From contig NZ_JAFIQY010000023.1 of NCBI RefSeq assembly GCF_022271435.1, forward strand, positions 62,001 to 126,000: a stretch of DNA of 64,000 nt. Reading direction: 5' to 3'. Positions 45,000-53,244 of the stretch are shown here, piece after piece; position 1 is the stretch's first letter, and the number at the start of each line of letters is the position of its first letter. The notes beneath the pieces are model-generated. The model worked only from the letters and a program-made list of their open reading frames with translations. It had not been told where the DNA came from and ran no database searches. The position numbers were made by a program, and so were the translations under genes. Origin of the DNA: Streptomyces monomycini (GTDB taxonomy: Bacteria > Actinomycetota > Actinomycetes > Streptomycetales > Streptomycetaceae).

Positions 45000-46418
45000 C
45001 TACGGGGCCGGGGTGGGCCAGCGCCCCCCGTTGAGCCAGAAACCTTGAATCTCCTCCAACTGCCGCCCCTTGGTCTCGGGGGCGGTGCACGCGGCGAAGA
45101 CCAGCGCGCCGAGCGCGAGGACCCCGAGGCCCGCGAAGGTCGTCGCGGCACCCGCCCAGGACATCAGGGACGGGAAGAACTGCGCGATGAGGAGGTTCGC
45201 GACGAGATCGGCGGTCAGCATCGCCGACGCGCCGGTGGAGCGCAGCTGGGCGGGGAACGCCTCACTGGCGTACACCCAGATCAGCGAACCGAAGCCGAAG
45301 TTGAAGGCGGCGGTGAAGAGCAGGATGGCGCCGAAGCCGATCCACGTCCCGGAGCCCTTCAGGTCCCCGAAGCCGAACACGGCGGTCAGGACGCCGAGCA
45401 TGGCCGTCATCGTGGCGATGCCGGAGAGCAGGACGACGCGGCGGCCGAGCCGGTCGATGATGAGGATGGCGAGGACCGTCGCGGCCAGAGAGGCCAGCTG
45501 CACGAAGGACGGCAGCAGGAAGTTCTGGCCGTCGCCGGTGAAGCCCATCTCCTCGAAGATCTGCGGGCTGTAGTACGTCACCGCGTTGATGCCGGTGATC
45601 TGGCAGAAGAAACCGAGCCCGAGGACGAAGAGCGTGGCGCGGGCATACGGCTTGCGCAGCAGTGAGCGCAGCGACCCGCCGCTCTCCTCGGCCAGGGCGG
45701 CCCGGACCGCCTCGGTCTCGGCGCGCGGGTCGACGTCGGGGTCGGTCAGCGCCATGACCTCGACAGCCTTGTCGGTCCGGCCTTTGAGGACGTACCAGCG
45801 GGGCGTGTCGGGGAGCCGGAACAGCGGAATCAGCACGAGGGCGGCGGGGACCGCGGACAGCCCCAGCATCAGCCGCCAGTGACCGCCGTCGGACAGTCCC
45901 CAGTTCACGAAGTACGTGAGGGCGATGCCGGCGACCGTGGCGACCTGGTACGCGGCCACCGAAGCGCCGCGGATGCGGGCCGGTGACGCCTCGGCGATGT
46001 ACAGCGGCGCGGCCACGATCGAGATGCCGATGGCGACGCCGAGCAGGAACCGCACCGCGTCCAGGACGACGACGTTCGGGGCGAGGGCGGAGAGCGCCAC
46101 GAAGACCGTGTACGAACCGGCGACGATCAGCATCGCGGCCTTGCGTCCCAGCGCGTCGGCCAGCTTGCCGCCGATCAGCGCGCCCAGGATCGACCCCAGT
46201 ACCAGGATGCTGTTGACCAGGCCCTTCTCGGTCTCGCTGAGGTGGAAGTCCTTGCTCAGGAACACCAGGGCGCCGGAGATGCTGCCGGTGTCGTAGCCGT
46301 AGATCACACCGACGACGGCTCCGGTGAGGGCGAAGAGCCGGCCGGTGCGCCGGGGCGGCGGGCCCTCGGGGCCCGGTGGCGATGACGGTGACTGCGTGGA
46401 GCGCGTTGCAACGGACAT
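45000..46418 (-). CDS. Sugar porter family MFS transporter
   Basis: A 472-residue, 12-helix sugar:proton symporter. Family motifs are GVIYGYDTGSISGALVF (helix 1), GGKLADALGRKAAMLI, RFLLGVAIGISIVAAPLYIAE, GRR in IIDRLGRRVVLLSG and PETKGRQLEEIQ near the end, all typical of the GlcP/XylE/AraE branch. Substrate sugar is unknown. AAAGGA lies six bases before the ATG. It is divergent from the SIS-domain isomerase gene, and with the aldolase and DeoR genes forms an apparent sugar-phosphate catabolic locus. Confidence 0.92.
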   Translation of the reverse strand: MSVATRSTQSPSSPPGPEGPPPRRTGRLFALTGAVVGVIYGYDTGSISGALVFLSKDFHLSETEKGLVNSILVLGSILGALIGGKLADALGRKAAMLIVAGSYTVFVALSALAPNVVVLDAVRFLLGVAIGISIVAAPLYIAEASPARIRGASVAAYQVATVAGIALTYFVNWGLSDGGHWRLMLGLSAVPAALVLIPLFRLPDTPRWYVLKGRTDKAVEVMALTDPDVDPRAETEAVRAALAEESGGSLRSLLRKPYARATLFVLGLGFFCQITGINAVTYYSPQIFEEMGFTGDGQNFLLPSFVQLASLAATVLAILIIDRLGRRVVLLSGIATMTAMLGVLTAVFGFGDLKGSGTWIGFGAILLFTAAFNFGFGSLIWVYASEAFPAQLRSTGASAMLTADLVANLLIAQFFPSLMSWAGAATTFAGLGVLALGALVFAACTAPETKGRQLEEIQGFWLNGGRWPTPAP

Positions 46419-46797
46419 GGGGAGTCCTTTGTGACGACTGTCGGCGGAACGGCCTTGCTGCGTGACGATCACCGCGGCAGCTGCCGGTGGACGGCCGGTG
46501 TCCGGACGTACCGCCCGGCGCCAACGCCGACAGCGCTGCCCGACGGCCGCCGCTCCACTGCGGCTGCATGAGTGATCTTGCGAGTATTCGACTCCCTTCA
46601 TTCATGTGTCAACAGCCACCTCGGGTGCCCCGGTCTGCCGCATACCTCCTGAACGGAGCGCCAATTCGCTGGTCATCCCTTCCCGCCTTACGGGCGCTTC
46701 CACCCTTCCGAGGGATGGATTACGCCGCAGGGCGTGCGTAGAGTTGCTTGCAATCGAGCATGATGTTGCAAGTTCACGCAGACAACTGGAGGGTGCC
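46419..46797. promoter_or_regulatory. Divergent promoter region with inverted repeat
   Basis: The region between the sugar porter and the SIS gene contains CTTGCAA (46747-46753) and TTGCAAG (46766-46772), an exact inverted repeat 26 bp before the SIS start. A related ATCTTGCGAGTATTCGA stretch lies at about 46573, nearer the porter. These are candidate sites for the DeoR regulator encoded at 49181. Confidence 0.6.
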
Positions 46798-47709
46798 GTG
46801 AGCGGGACCTCGCACATGGAGCAGGAGTTGCGCAGCCAGCCGGACACCTGGCGGGAAGCGGCGCGGATCGGTGGCGCGGGCACCCCGCTGCCCGGCGCCG
46901 GCTCGCGGGTCGCGGTGGTGGGCTGCGGCACCTCGTGGTTCATGGCGCAGGCGTACGCCGCCCTCCGCGAAGGTGCCGGGCTGGGGGTGACGGACGCCTT
47001 CCCGGCCTCGGAGGCGTTCCTCGGCGCCGGCCGGGGCTATGACGCCGTCGTGGCGATCACCCGTTCCGGGACCACGACCGAGGTACTGCGCCTGCTGGAG
47101 CAGGTGAAGGGGCGTATCCCGACGGTGACCGTGCTCGGTGACCCCGACACCCCGGCGACCGCGCTGTCGGACGCGACGGTCTCCCTGCCGTTCGCCGACG
47201 AGAAGTCCGTGGTGCAGACGAGGTTCGCGACGACCGCGCTCGCGCTGCTGCGGGCCCACCTCGGCGAGGACCTGTCCGGCGCGGTGCGCGACGCGGAGGA
47301 GGCGCTGACCGCGCCCGTGGAGAAGGAGTGGCTGGACGCCGAGCAGTTCTCCTTCCTCGGCACGGGCTGGACGTACGGCCTGGCCAACGAGGCGGCACTG
47401 AAGATGCGCGAGGCGTCGCAGAGCTGGACGGAGTCCTACCCCGCGATGGAGTACCGCCACGGCCCCATCTCCATAGCGGCACCGGGCCGCGTCACCTGGG
47501 TGTTCGGCCCGGTGCCGGAAGGCCTGGAGGCGGATGTCGCCCGGACCGGCGCCGGGTTCGTACGGCACGGGCGCGACCCGCTGGCCGACCTGGTGCTGGT
47601 GCAGCGAGTCGCCCTGGAGCGGGCCCGCGCCCGCGGCCTGGACCCCGACAACCCGCGCGGCCTGACCCGGTCGGTGCTGCTCACGGCACCGGAGCCGACG
47701 GCCAGGTAG
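46798..47709 (+). CDS. SIS-domain sugar isomerase/deaminase
   Basis: A 303-residue protein with two SIS domains, similar to the isomerase half of GlmS and to AgaS/FrlB-type enzymes. The phosphosugar-binding segments are VVGCGTSWFMAQAYA, VVAITRSGTTTEVLRLL and LGTGWTYGLANEAALKMREASQSW. MEYRHGPIS holds the conserved Glu-His region of amino-sugar isomerases. It probably interconverts or deaminates a hexosamine 6-phosphate, or deglycates an Amadori compound. GGAGG lies before the GTG start. Its genes nearby suggest a sugar taken up by the divergent porter and cleaved by the following aldolase. Confidence 0.87.
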   Translation: MSGTSHMEQELRSQPDTWREAARIGGAGTPLPGAGSRVAVVGCGTSWFMAQAYAALREGAGLGVTDAFPASEAFLGAGRGYDAVVAITRSGTTTEVLRLLEQVKGRIPTVTVLGDPDTPATALSDATVSLPFADEKSVVQTRFATTALALLRAHLGEDLSGAVRDAEEALTAPVEKEWLDAEQFSFLGTGWTYGLANEAALKMREASQSWTESYPAMEYRHGPISIAAPGRVTWVFGPVPEGLEADVARTGAGFVRHGRDPLADLVLVQRVALERARARGLDPDNPRGLTRSVLLTAPEPTAR

Positions 47710-47771
47710 CGGGAAGGGGGCAGGAAGGGAGAGGACAGGAAAGGAGGGGACAGAAAGGAAAGGAGGGGACG
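47710..47771. repeat. Polypurine tract
   Basis: About 60 bp after the SIS gene consist almost only of G and A on the plus strand (GGGAAGGGGG, GGAAGGGAGAGGACAGGAAA and similar), followed at 47783-47890 by C-rich units. A low-complexity spacer in a probable operon. Confidence 0.75.
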
Positions 47772-47933
47772 GGTCGGCCCGCTCCCCCGCCCTGCCCACT
47801 CGCACCGTCCCCCGCCCCCACCGTCCCCCGTCCCCACCGTTCGCGCCCGCACTGTCCACGTCCGCACCTTCCACGCCAGCACTGTCCACGAACCGGCCGG
47901 GATGGCCGTGTTCCGCAAGGGAGTCAGGACCCC

Positions 47934-48818
47934 ATGCCCCTCGTCCCCACCTCGTCGATCGTCACCGCCGCCCGTGAGGCGCGGGCCGGCGCCGCGGCGT
48001 TCAACGTCATCCACCTGGAGACCGCCGAGGCACTCGTCACGGCCGCCGAACGCAGCGGCTTCCCGGTCATCCTCGGCATCAGCGAGAACTGCATCCGCTA
48101 CCACGGCAGCCTGTTGCCCATCGTCCGCGCCACCCTCGCGCTCGCCGAGGCGTCCTCCGCCCGGGTCGCCGTGCACCTGGACCACATCACCGAGCCGGAC
48201 CTGGTGCGTGCGGGGGTCGAGGCCGGGGTGCGGTCGGTGATGGTGGACGCCTCGGCCCTCCCGTACGAGGAGAACGTCGCCGCCACGGCGGAGCTGACCG
48301 CCTGGTGTCATCAGCGCGGCGCCTATGTCGAGGCCGAGCTGGGCGAGGTCGGTGGGAAGGACGGGGTGCACGCCCCCGGTGCCCGTACCGACCCCGACGA
48401 GGCGCTGGCGTTCGTCCGGTCGACCGGGGTGGACGCCCTGGCCGTCGCCGTCGGCTCCTCCCACGCGATGCACGAACGGACCGCCGTGCTCGACAAGGAG
48501 CTGATCGGGGCGCTGGCCGGGAAGCTGCCGGTGCCGTTGGTGCTGCACGGTTCGTCCGGCGTGCCCGACGACGAGCTGCGCCGGGCCGTCGCGGCCGGCA
48601 TGACGAAGATCAACATCTCCACCCATCTGGTCTCCGTCTTCACCCGCAGCATCCGGGACACCCTGGACGCGGACCTGACTCTCGTCGACTCGCGCAAGTA
48701 CGTGAAACCGGCGCGCGAGGCCGTGGCCCAGGAGGCAGCCCGGCTCCTGGCCCTGCTCGGCGCCCCGGCCGCGGTACCGGGCCAGTCGGCCGCAGCGGAG
48801 GCGCCCGTGCAGAAGTGA
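47934..48818 (+). CDS. Class II fructose/tagatose-bisphosphate aldolase family protein
   Basis: A 294-residue zinc-dependent aldolase of the KbaY/GatY/Fba type. Asp83 and His84 in VHLDHI are the catalytic Asp and a zinc ligand; other zinc ligands expected are His177 or His180 (VGSSHAMH) and His205 (VLHGSSG). EAELGEVGGKDG and NISTHL match the family. It splits a ketose-1,6-bisphosphate or ketose phosphate into trioses. Partnering with a SIS isomerase and a sugar porter, it may serve amino-sugar (galactosamine/tagatose) or another sugar route. No sugar kinase is present nearby. Confidence 0.9.
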   Translation: MPLVPTSSIVTAAREARAGAAAFNVIHLETAEALVTAAERSGFPVILGISENCIRYHGSLLPIVRATLALAEASSARVAVHLDHITEPDLVRAGVEAGVRSVMVDASALPYEENVAATAELTAWCHQRGAYVEAELGEVGGKDGVHAPGARTDPDEALAFVRSTGVDALAVAVGSSHAMHERTAVLDKELIGALAGKLPVPLVLHGSSGVPDDELRRAVAAGMTKINISTHLVSVFTRSIRDTLDADLTLVDSRKYVKPAREAVAQEAARLLALLGAPAAVPGQSAAAEAPVQK

Positions 48819-48930
48819 GGGGGGTGTGTCCGGGGGTGTGTCCGGGGGGGTGTCCTACGGGGGCGTGTCCTACGGGAGCGTGCCCTCCGGGGGCCTCCGG
48901 GGCGTGTCCTCCGGAGGCGTGCGTTCCGGT
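48819..48930. repeat. G-rich degenerate tandem repeat (GGGGGCGTGTCCTACGG)
   Basis: Seven or so units of 14-18 bp with a GTGTCC(T/G)-CGG core run from the base after the aldolase stop. The rest of the 362-bp spacer up to the DeoR gene shows no gene; the DNA at about 49055-49075 (GAAAACGCTTGCG) may belong to its promoter. Confidence 0.75.
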
Positions 48931-49180
48931 GAGCGGCGGATGATCGGGCGGCCGAGCGGATCGACGGCGGGTGGACGAGCGGATCGAGGGCCGGCGGACG
49001 ATGACGGCCGACGGTGGGCGGGCGACGGTGAGCGGGGCACCCCTCCGGCCGATGGTGCGAAAACGCTTGCGTACCCTCCCACCACGGGGTGAACGTGGCG
49101 CCTGCCCACCCCGCGCCCCCGGTCGGCCGACGGGCTTCCCGATATCACGCAGGCCGCCGGAGAGGACTTAGGCTCGCGCC

Positions 49181-49984
49181 ATGAACCGCCATGAACGGAT
49201 GAACGCCCTCCTTGAGCTGCTCGGCGAACGCGGCCGGGTGGAGGTCGAGGAGGCCGCGTCCCAGCTGGAGGTGTCGGCCGCGACCATGCGACGCGACATG
49301 GACGCCCTGGCCGACCAGCAGCTGCTGACCCGTACCCGGGGCGGCGCGGTGCTCAGCTCGGTGGCGTACGACCTGCCCATCCGTTACAAGCGGGCGCACC
49401 GCGCCGCGGAGAAGGGGGCGGTGGCCCAGGCCGCGGCGAAGCTGGTCGAGCGCGGTGACGTGGTCGGCCTCAGCGGCGGCACCACGACCACGGAGATCGC
49501 CCGGGTACTGGCCACCCGCCCGGAGTTCGCCGAGGCGGGACCGCAGCCGCACCTGACCATCGTCACCAACTCGCTGAACATCGCCAACGAACTCGCCGTA
49601 CGGCCACAGATCAAGATCGTGCTGACCGGGGGTGTGGCGCACTCCAGGTCGTTCGAACTGGTCGGTCCGTTCAGTGAGCTGGTTCTCCAGCAGATCTCCG
49701 TGGACATCGCCTTCATCGGCGCCAACGGCATAGAACCGGTGATGGGCGCGACCGTGCACGACGAGGCGGAGGCCCGGATCAACCGCCTGATGGCCGAACG
49801 GGCGCGGCGCGCCGTGGTCGTCGCGGACTCCTCGAAGATCGGCGCCCGCTGCTTCGCCCGGGTCGGCGGCGCGGACGTCTTCGACACCCTCATCACGGAC
49901 AGCGGCGCGGGGGAGTCCGTCCGGCGGGAATTCGGCGAACGGGGCCTGCGCGTGGTGGCCGCCCGCACCGCCACCGACGACTGA
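49181..49984 (+). CDS. DeoR/GlpR family regulator
   Basis: A 267-residue repressor. The N-terminal winged helix starts NRHERMNALLELLGERGRVEVEEAASQLEVSAATMRRDMDAL (positions 2-43), and the phosphosugar-sensing DeoR domain carries VGLSGGTTTTEIARVL and FIGANGIEPVMGATVHDEAEARIN. DeoR repressors respond to a phosphorylated sugar. It follows the SIS-aldolase genes and very probably controls them and the divergent porter through inverted repeats in their shared region. Confidence 0.92.
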   Translation: MNRHERMNALLELLGERGRVEVEEAASQLEVSAATMRRDMDALADQQLLTRTRGGAVLSSVAYDLPIRYKRAHRAAEKGAVAQAAAKLVERGDVVGLSGGTTTTEIARVLATRPEFAEAGPQPHLTIVTNSLNIANELAVRPQIKIVLTGGVAHSRSFELVGPFSELVLQQISVDIAFIGANGIEPVMGATVHDEAEARINRLMAERARRAVVVADSSKIGARCFARVGGADVFDTLITDSGAGESVRREFGERGLRVVAARTATDD

Positions 49985-50137
49985 TCGGCAGGCAGACAAC
50001 CGGGCGAACGCGCTCCGGGTGCTCGGGGGAATCTTGGTGCTCCGCGCCCTGTGGTGTCGCCTGGTCCGGCGCGCCGTCGCACGTCCCGGCTTGATCGGCA
50101 CCTGGCGGCGCCCGGCGGCCACTGCCACGATGGCCCG

Positions 50138-50899
50138 ATGGATTCACTGGATCAGAAAGTGACGGTACGCAGGCGTACGGCGCGCCACTCCCCCGTGCGG
50201 AGCGTGCGCCGGGTCAATCTCGGCTACTTCGTCCGTCCCACGTCGGAGACCGGCGGGCCGGAACCGCGGGTGGAACCGGTGCTCGCGTATCTGGTGCGCC
50301 ACGATGCCGGGTTACTGCTGTTCGACACGGGGATCGGCGCCGCCGATCCGGAGACCGAGGCACACTACCGTCCCCGGCGCCGGTCCCTGGAGGCCGCGCT
50401 CGCCGCGGCGGGACACCGGCTCGACGACGTGTCCGTGGTCGTCAACTGCCATCTGCACTTCGACCACTGCGGCGGCAATCCGCTGCTCGGCGGACGGCCC
50501 GTCATGGTGCAGGAGACAGAGCTGGCCGAGGCCCGCGCGGGCGGGTACACCGTGGACGCCCTGGTCGACTTCCCCGGCGTCGTGTACGAGGAACTGCGGG
50601 GCGAGGCCGAGGTGTGGCCCGGCGTGCACATCGTCCCCACACCGGGGCACACCGCGGGGCACCAGTCCCTGGTGGTGGAGCAGCCGGACGGCACGGTGGT
50701 CCTCGCGGGTCAGGCCCGTGACTTCGCCTCGGACTTCGCGTCGGACCAGCTGGCCCGGCACGCCGCCCTCGAAGGGGTCGCCGCCCCGCTGCCAGGTCAT
50801 CCGCCGTGGCTGGAGCGGCTCAGCGCGTTCGAGCCACGGCGGGTGATGTTCGCGCACGACGGTTCGGTGTGGGAGCCCGCCGAGTCCCCCGAGCCGTAG
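50138..50899 (+). CDS. MBL-fold metallo-hydrolase, lactonase-like
   Basis: A 253-residue metallo-beta-lactamase-fold hydrolase. Zinc motif HLHFDHCGG (His105, His107, Asp109, His110), then PTPGHTAGH (third His) and an Asp in LAGQARDF. The overall size and LLFDTGIG segment resemble the AHL-lactonase (AiiA) branch, enzymes that open lactone rings, but the substrate is unknown. It lies just before an SDR gene and the steroid-type cluster, so a role on a lactone intermediate is conceivable and purely inferential. The ATG at 50138 is the first in frame near the conserved domain. Confidence 0.83.
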   Translation: MDSLDQKVTVRRRTARHSPVRSVRRVNLGYFVRPTSETGGPEPRVEPVLAYLVRHDAGLLLFDTGIGAADPETEAHYRPRRRSLEAALAAAGHRLDDVSVVVNCHLHFDHCGGNPLLGGRPVMVQETELAEARAGGYTVDALVDFPGVVYEELRGEAEVWPGVHIVPTPGHTAGHQSLVVEQPDGTVVLAGQARDFASDFASDQLARHAALEGVAAPLPGHPPWLERLSAFEPRRVMFAHDGSVWEPAESPEP

Positions 50900-50941
50900 C
50901 GGCTCCCGGCCCGGCTGCTCCGGCGGCGGGCCAACGCGGCG

Positions 50942-51727
50942 TCACCAGGTGCGGTCGCCGCGCAGTACGGCGTCGGCGCCGCCGTCGAGGAAGACGACCT
51001 GCCCGGTGACGTGCGTGTTCTCGGGCGACGTCAGCCAGGTGAGAAGCGGGGCGGCCTGTTCCGGGCGGGCGTGGCCGTGCAGCGGCATCGGCACACTCGT
51101 GTCCACGACCCGGCGCGTCTCCGGGTCGGCGAGCATGGGCGCGGTCATGGGGGTGACGACGGTGCCCGGCGCGACGGCGTTGAGCGGGATTCCGGCGCCC
51201 GCCCAGTCGGCGGTCGTGGCATTACGGCGGACCCAGCGCGCGACGGCGGCCTTCGAGGAGCCGTACAGGAGGTACCCCTCGCCGCGGTCGACGGCCGCCT
51301 GCGCCGCGGCGACCGCGGCCGGCTCGTCACCGGCCAGCGCGGCGTCGACGACAGCGGTGTCGCAGGGGTGCACGGACGCCACCGAGGAGACGACGACCGC
51401 ACGCGGGTCGGTGCCCGCGGCGAGCAGCGGACGCAGGCCCTCCAGGGTGGCCACCGCCCCGAAGTGGTTCACCTTCACCGTCAGCGGGTCGAAGGTGGCA
51501 ACACCGGCACAGGCGATCACCGCGTCGAGCCGGCCGCCGGTCAGTTCGCGGGCCCGCGTCACCAGTTCCGTACGGCCCTCGGGGGTGGCCAGGTCCGCCT
51601 GGATGTCGGCACCGTCGAGGTCGGCCCCGATCACGGTGCAGCCCTGCGCGCGGAGCCGGGCGGCGGTGGCCCGGCCTATGCCGGAGGCCGCTCCGGTGAC
51701 GAGGCAGGTACGGGACGGTGACGGCAT
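50942..51727 (-). CDS. SDR oxidoreductase, 3-alpha-hydroxysteroid dehydrogenase-like
   Basis: A 261-residue classical short-chain dehydrogenase. NAD(P) motif TGAASGIG (11-18), catalytic Ser115/116 and YxxxK as Tyr155-Lys159 (YGSSK). A long insertion lies between Ser and Tyr (DTAVVDAALAGDEPAAVAAA), and the D-DIQADLATPEGR segment follows the layout of 3-alpha-hydroxysteroid dehydrogenase/carbonyl reductase (HsdA) of Comamonas. That makes a steroid or related cyclic-alcohol substrate plausible, and it stands next to the KstR2-type cluster. Both points are inference. GAGGAG lies six bases before the ATG. Its upstream DNA is the large minisatellite. Confidence 0.83.
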   Translation of the reverse strand: MPSPSRTCLVTGAASGIGRATAARLRAQGCTVIGADLDGADIQADLATPEGRTELVTRARELTGGRLDAVIACAGVATFDPLTVKVNHFGAVATLEGLRPLLAAGTDPRAVVVSSVASVHPCDTAVVDAALAGDEPAAVAAAQAAVDRGEGYLLYGSSKAAVARWVRRNATTADWAGAGIPLNAVAPGTVVTPMTAPMLADPETRRVVDTSVPMPLHGHARPEQAAPLLTWLTSPENTHVTGQVVFLDGGADAVLRGDRTW

Positions 51728-51734
51728 GGAGCGC

Positions 51735-52275
51735 TCCTCGGCGGGGTGGTGGTTCGGTGGGGAAGCGGTGGTTCGGTGGGGGCGGCGGTTCGGCGTACAT
51801 TGCCGTGCCGCGAGTATCGCGGTTCGCCGGGCGCGGTGGTTCAGCGGGCCTCCCCGTCCGGCGGGCGCCCCCGTTCGACAGGCCCCGTCTGGCAGGCAAC
51901 GCCGCCCGGCAGGCACCGCCGTTCGGTGAGCGTGACGATCGCCGAGCCTGACGATGCGCCGTACGTGACGCCCCGCCGGACCTGACACCCCGCCGTACGT
52001 GACGATCCGTCTGGCCTGGCAACTCGCCGAGCCCGACGGCGCGCGGACCTGAGAACCCGCAGCCCCTACACCCACCTGGCCCGACCGCCCGCCGGACCTG
52101 ACACCCCGCCCGGCCTGACAACCCGCAGACCTGACACCCCGCCCGACCCCACACCCCGCCGAGCCCGACACCCCGCAGACCCAACGCCCCACCTGGCCTG
52201 ACTCCCCGCCAGCTCGGCGACCCGCCAGTCCGGCAATCCGCCGGCCCGGCAACCCACCGTACCCAGCGATCACCG
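51735..52275. repeat. Large degenerate 18-bp minisatellite
   Basis: About 540 bp of imperfect units. The first part repeats GGTGGTTCGGTGGG-type units. The second part repeats an 18-bp motif near CGGACCTGACACCCCGCC with variants such as GGCCTGACAACCCGCAGA and GAGCCCGACACCCCGCAG. Lies between two SDR genes; no gene is supported. Confidence 0.85.
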
Positions 52276-52293
52276 GGTGACACGGCCGCCAAC

Positions 52294-53244
52294 CTACCCC
52301 GACGCCCCGTACACCGGTTCCGGTGCCACCGCCTCGGCGAGCAGCCTGCGTACCGTGTCGCCCGCCTCGGTCGGGGTGAAGCGGGTCTGACGGTCGGTGG
52401 TGGGGCCCGGGCGCCAGCCCTCCATGACCGTGATGCGTCCGCCTTCGGCCGCGAAGACCCGGCCGGTGACGCCCTCGGAGGCTGTGGAGCCGAGCCAGAC
52501 GACGAGTGGAGAGACGTTCTCGGGGGCCATCGCGTCGAAGGTGCCGTCCGCCGGTGCCGCCATGGTCTCGGCGAAGGTCCGTTCGGTCATCCGGGTACGG
52601 GCGGCCGGGGCGACGGCGTTGACCTGTACGCCGTACCGGCCCAGCTCGGCGGCGGCCACGAGGGTGAGGCCGAGGATGCCCGCCTTGGCGGCCGAGTAGT
52701 TGGCCTGGCCGATGCTGCCCAGCAGGCCCGCTCCCGAACTGGTGTTGATGACGCGGGCCTGCGGCGGAGGGCCCGCCTTGGCCTGCGCGCGCCAGTGCGC
52801 CGCCGCGTGCTGGAGTGGCAGGAAGTGACCCTTGAGGTGGACGCGCAGGACGGTGTCCCACTCGTCCTCCGCCAGGTTCACCAGCATCCGGTCACGTACG
52901 AAGCCCGCGTTGTTGACCAGGGTGTCCAGACGTCCGTACGTACCCAGCGCGGTGGCGACGATCGAGGCGGCTCCGGTGGGCGTGGCGACGTCACCGCCGT
53001 GGGCGACCGCCTCGCCGCCCGCCGCGCGGATCTCCGCGGCCACCGCGTCGGCGGGGCCGCCCGCCTCCTCGTCCGGGGTGCCGTCCGGCCGTACCCCCAG
53101 GTCGTTGACGACGACCCGGGCGCCTTCGGCGGCGAAGGCCAGGGCATGGGCGCGTCCGAGGCCGCGGCCCGCGCCGGTGACGGCGACCACGCGGCCGGCG
53201 CAGAGACCGGCGGCGGCGCTTCCGGTCGGGTGGTCATCGGTCAT
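52294..53244 (-). CDS. SDR oxidoreductase of the steroid C/D-ring cluster (Rv3548c position)
   Basis: A 316-residue short-chain dehydrogenase: TGAGRGLGRAHAL cofactor motif, VVVNDLGVRPDG, NNAG, TSSGAG and YSAAK. The NDLG segment marks the larger multifunctional-enzyme-like SDRs. It overlaps the preceding SDR gene by 11 bp and is in a minus-strand pair divergent from echA20, the same arrangement as Rv3548c-Rv3549c beside echA20 in M. tuberculosis. It likely oxidises or reduces a ring-degradation or side-chain hydroxyacyl intermediate. Exact step unknown. Confidence 0.85.
   Translation of the reverse strand: MTDDHPTGSAAAGLCAGRVVAVTGAGRGLGRAHALAFAAEGARVVVNDLGVRPDGTPDEEAGGPADAVAAEIRAAGGEAVAHGGDVATPTGAASIVATALGTYGRLDTLVNNAGFVRDRMLVNLAEDEWDTVLRVHLKGHFLPLQHAAAHWRAQAKAGPPPQARVINTSSGAGLLGSIGQANYSAAKAGILGLTLVAAAELGRYGVQVNAVAPAARTRMTERTFAETMAAPADGTFDAMAPENVSPLVVWLGSTASEGVTGRVFAAEGGRITVMEGWRPGPTTDRQTRFTPTEAGDTVRRLLAEAVAPEPVYGASG

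Noticed and set aside
51735..52275. Possible repeat-protein gene on the minus strand
   Set aside because: The frame is open but lacks a start site and normal codon bias, and the units drift without keeping residues. A minisatellite is the simpler reading.
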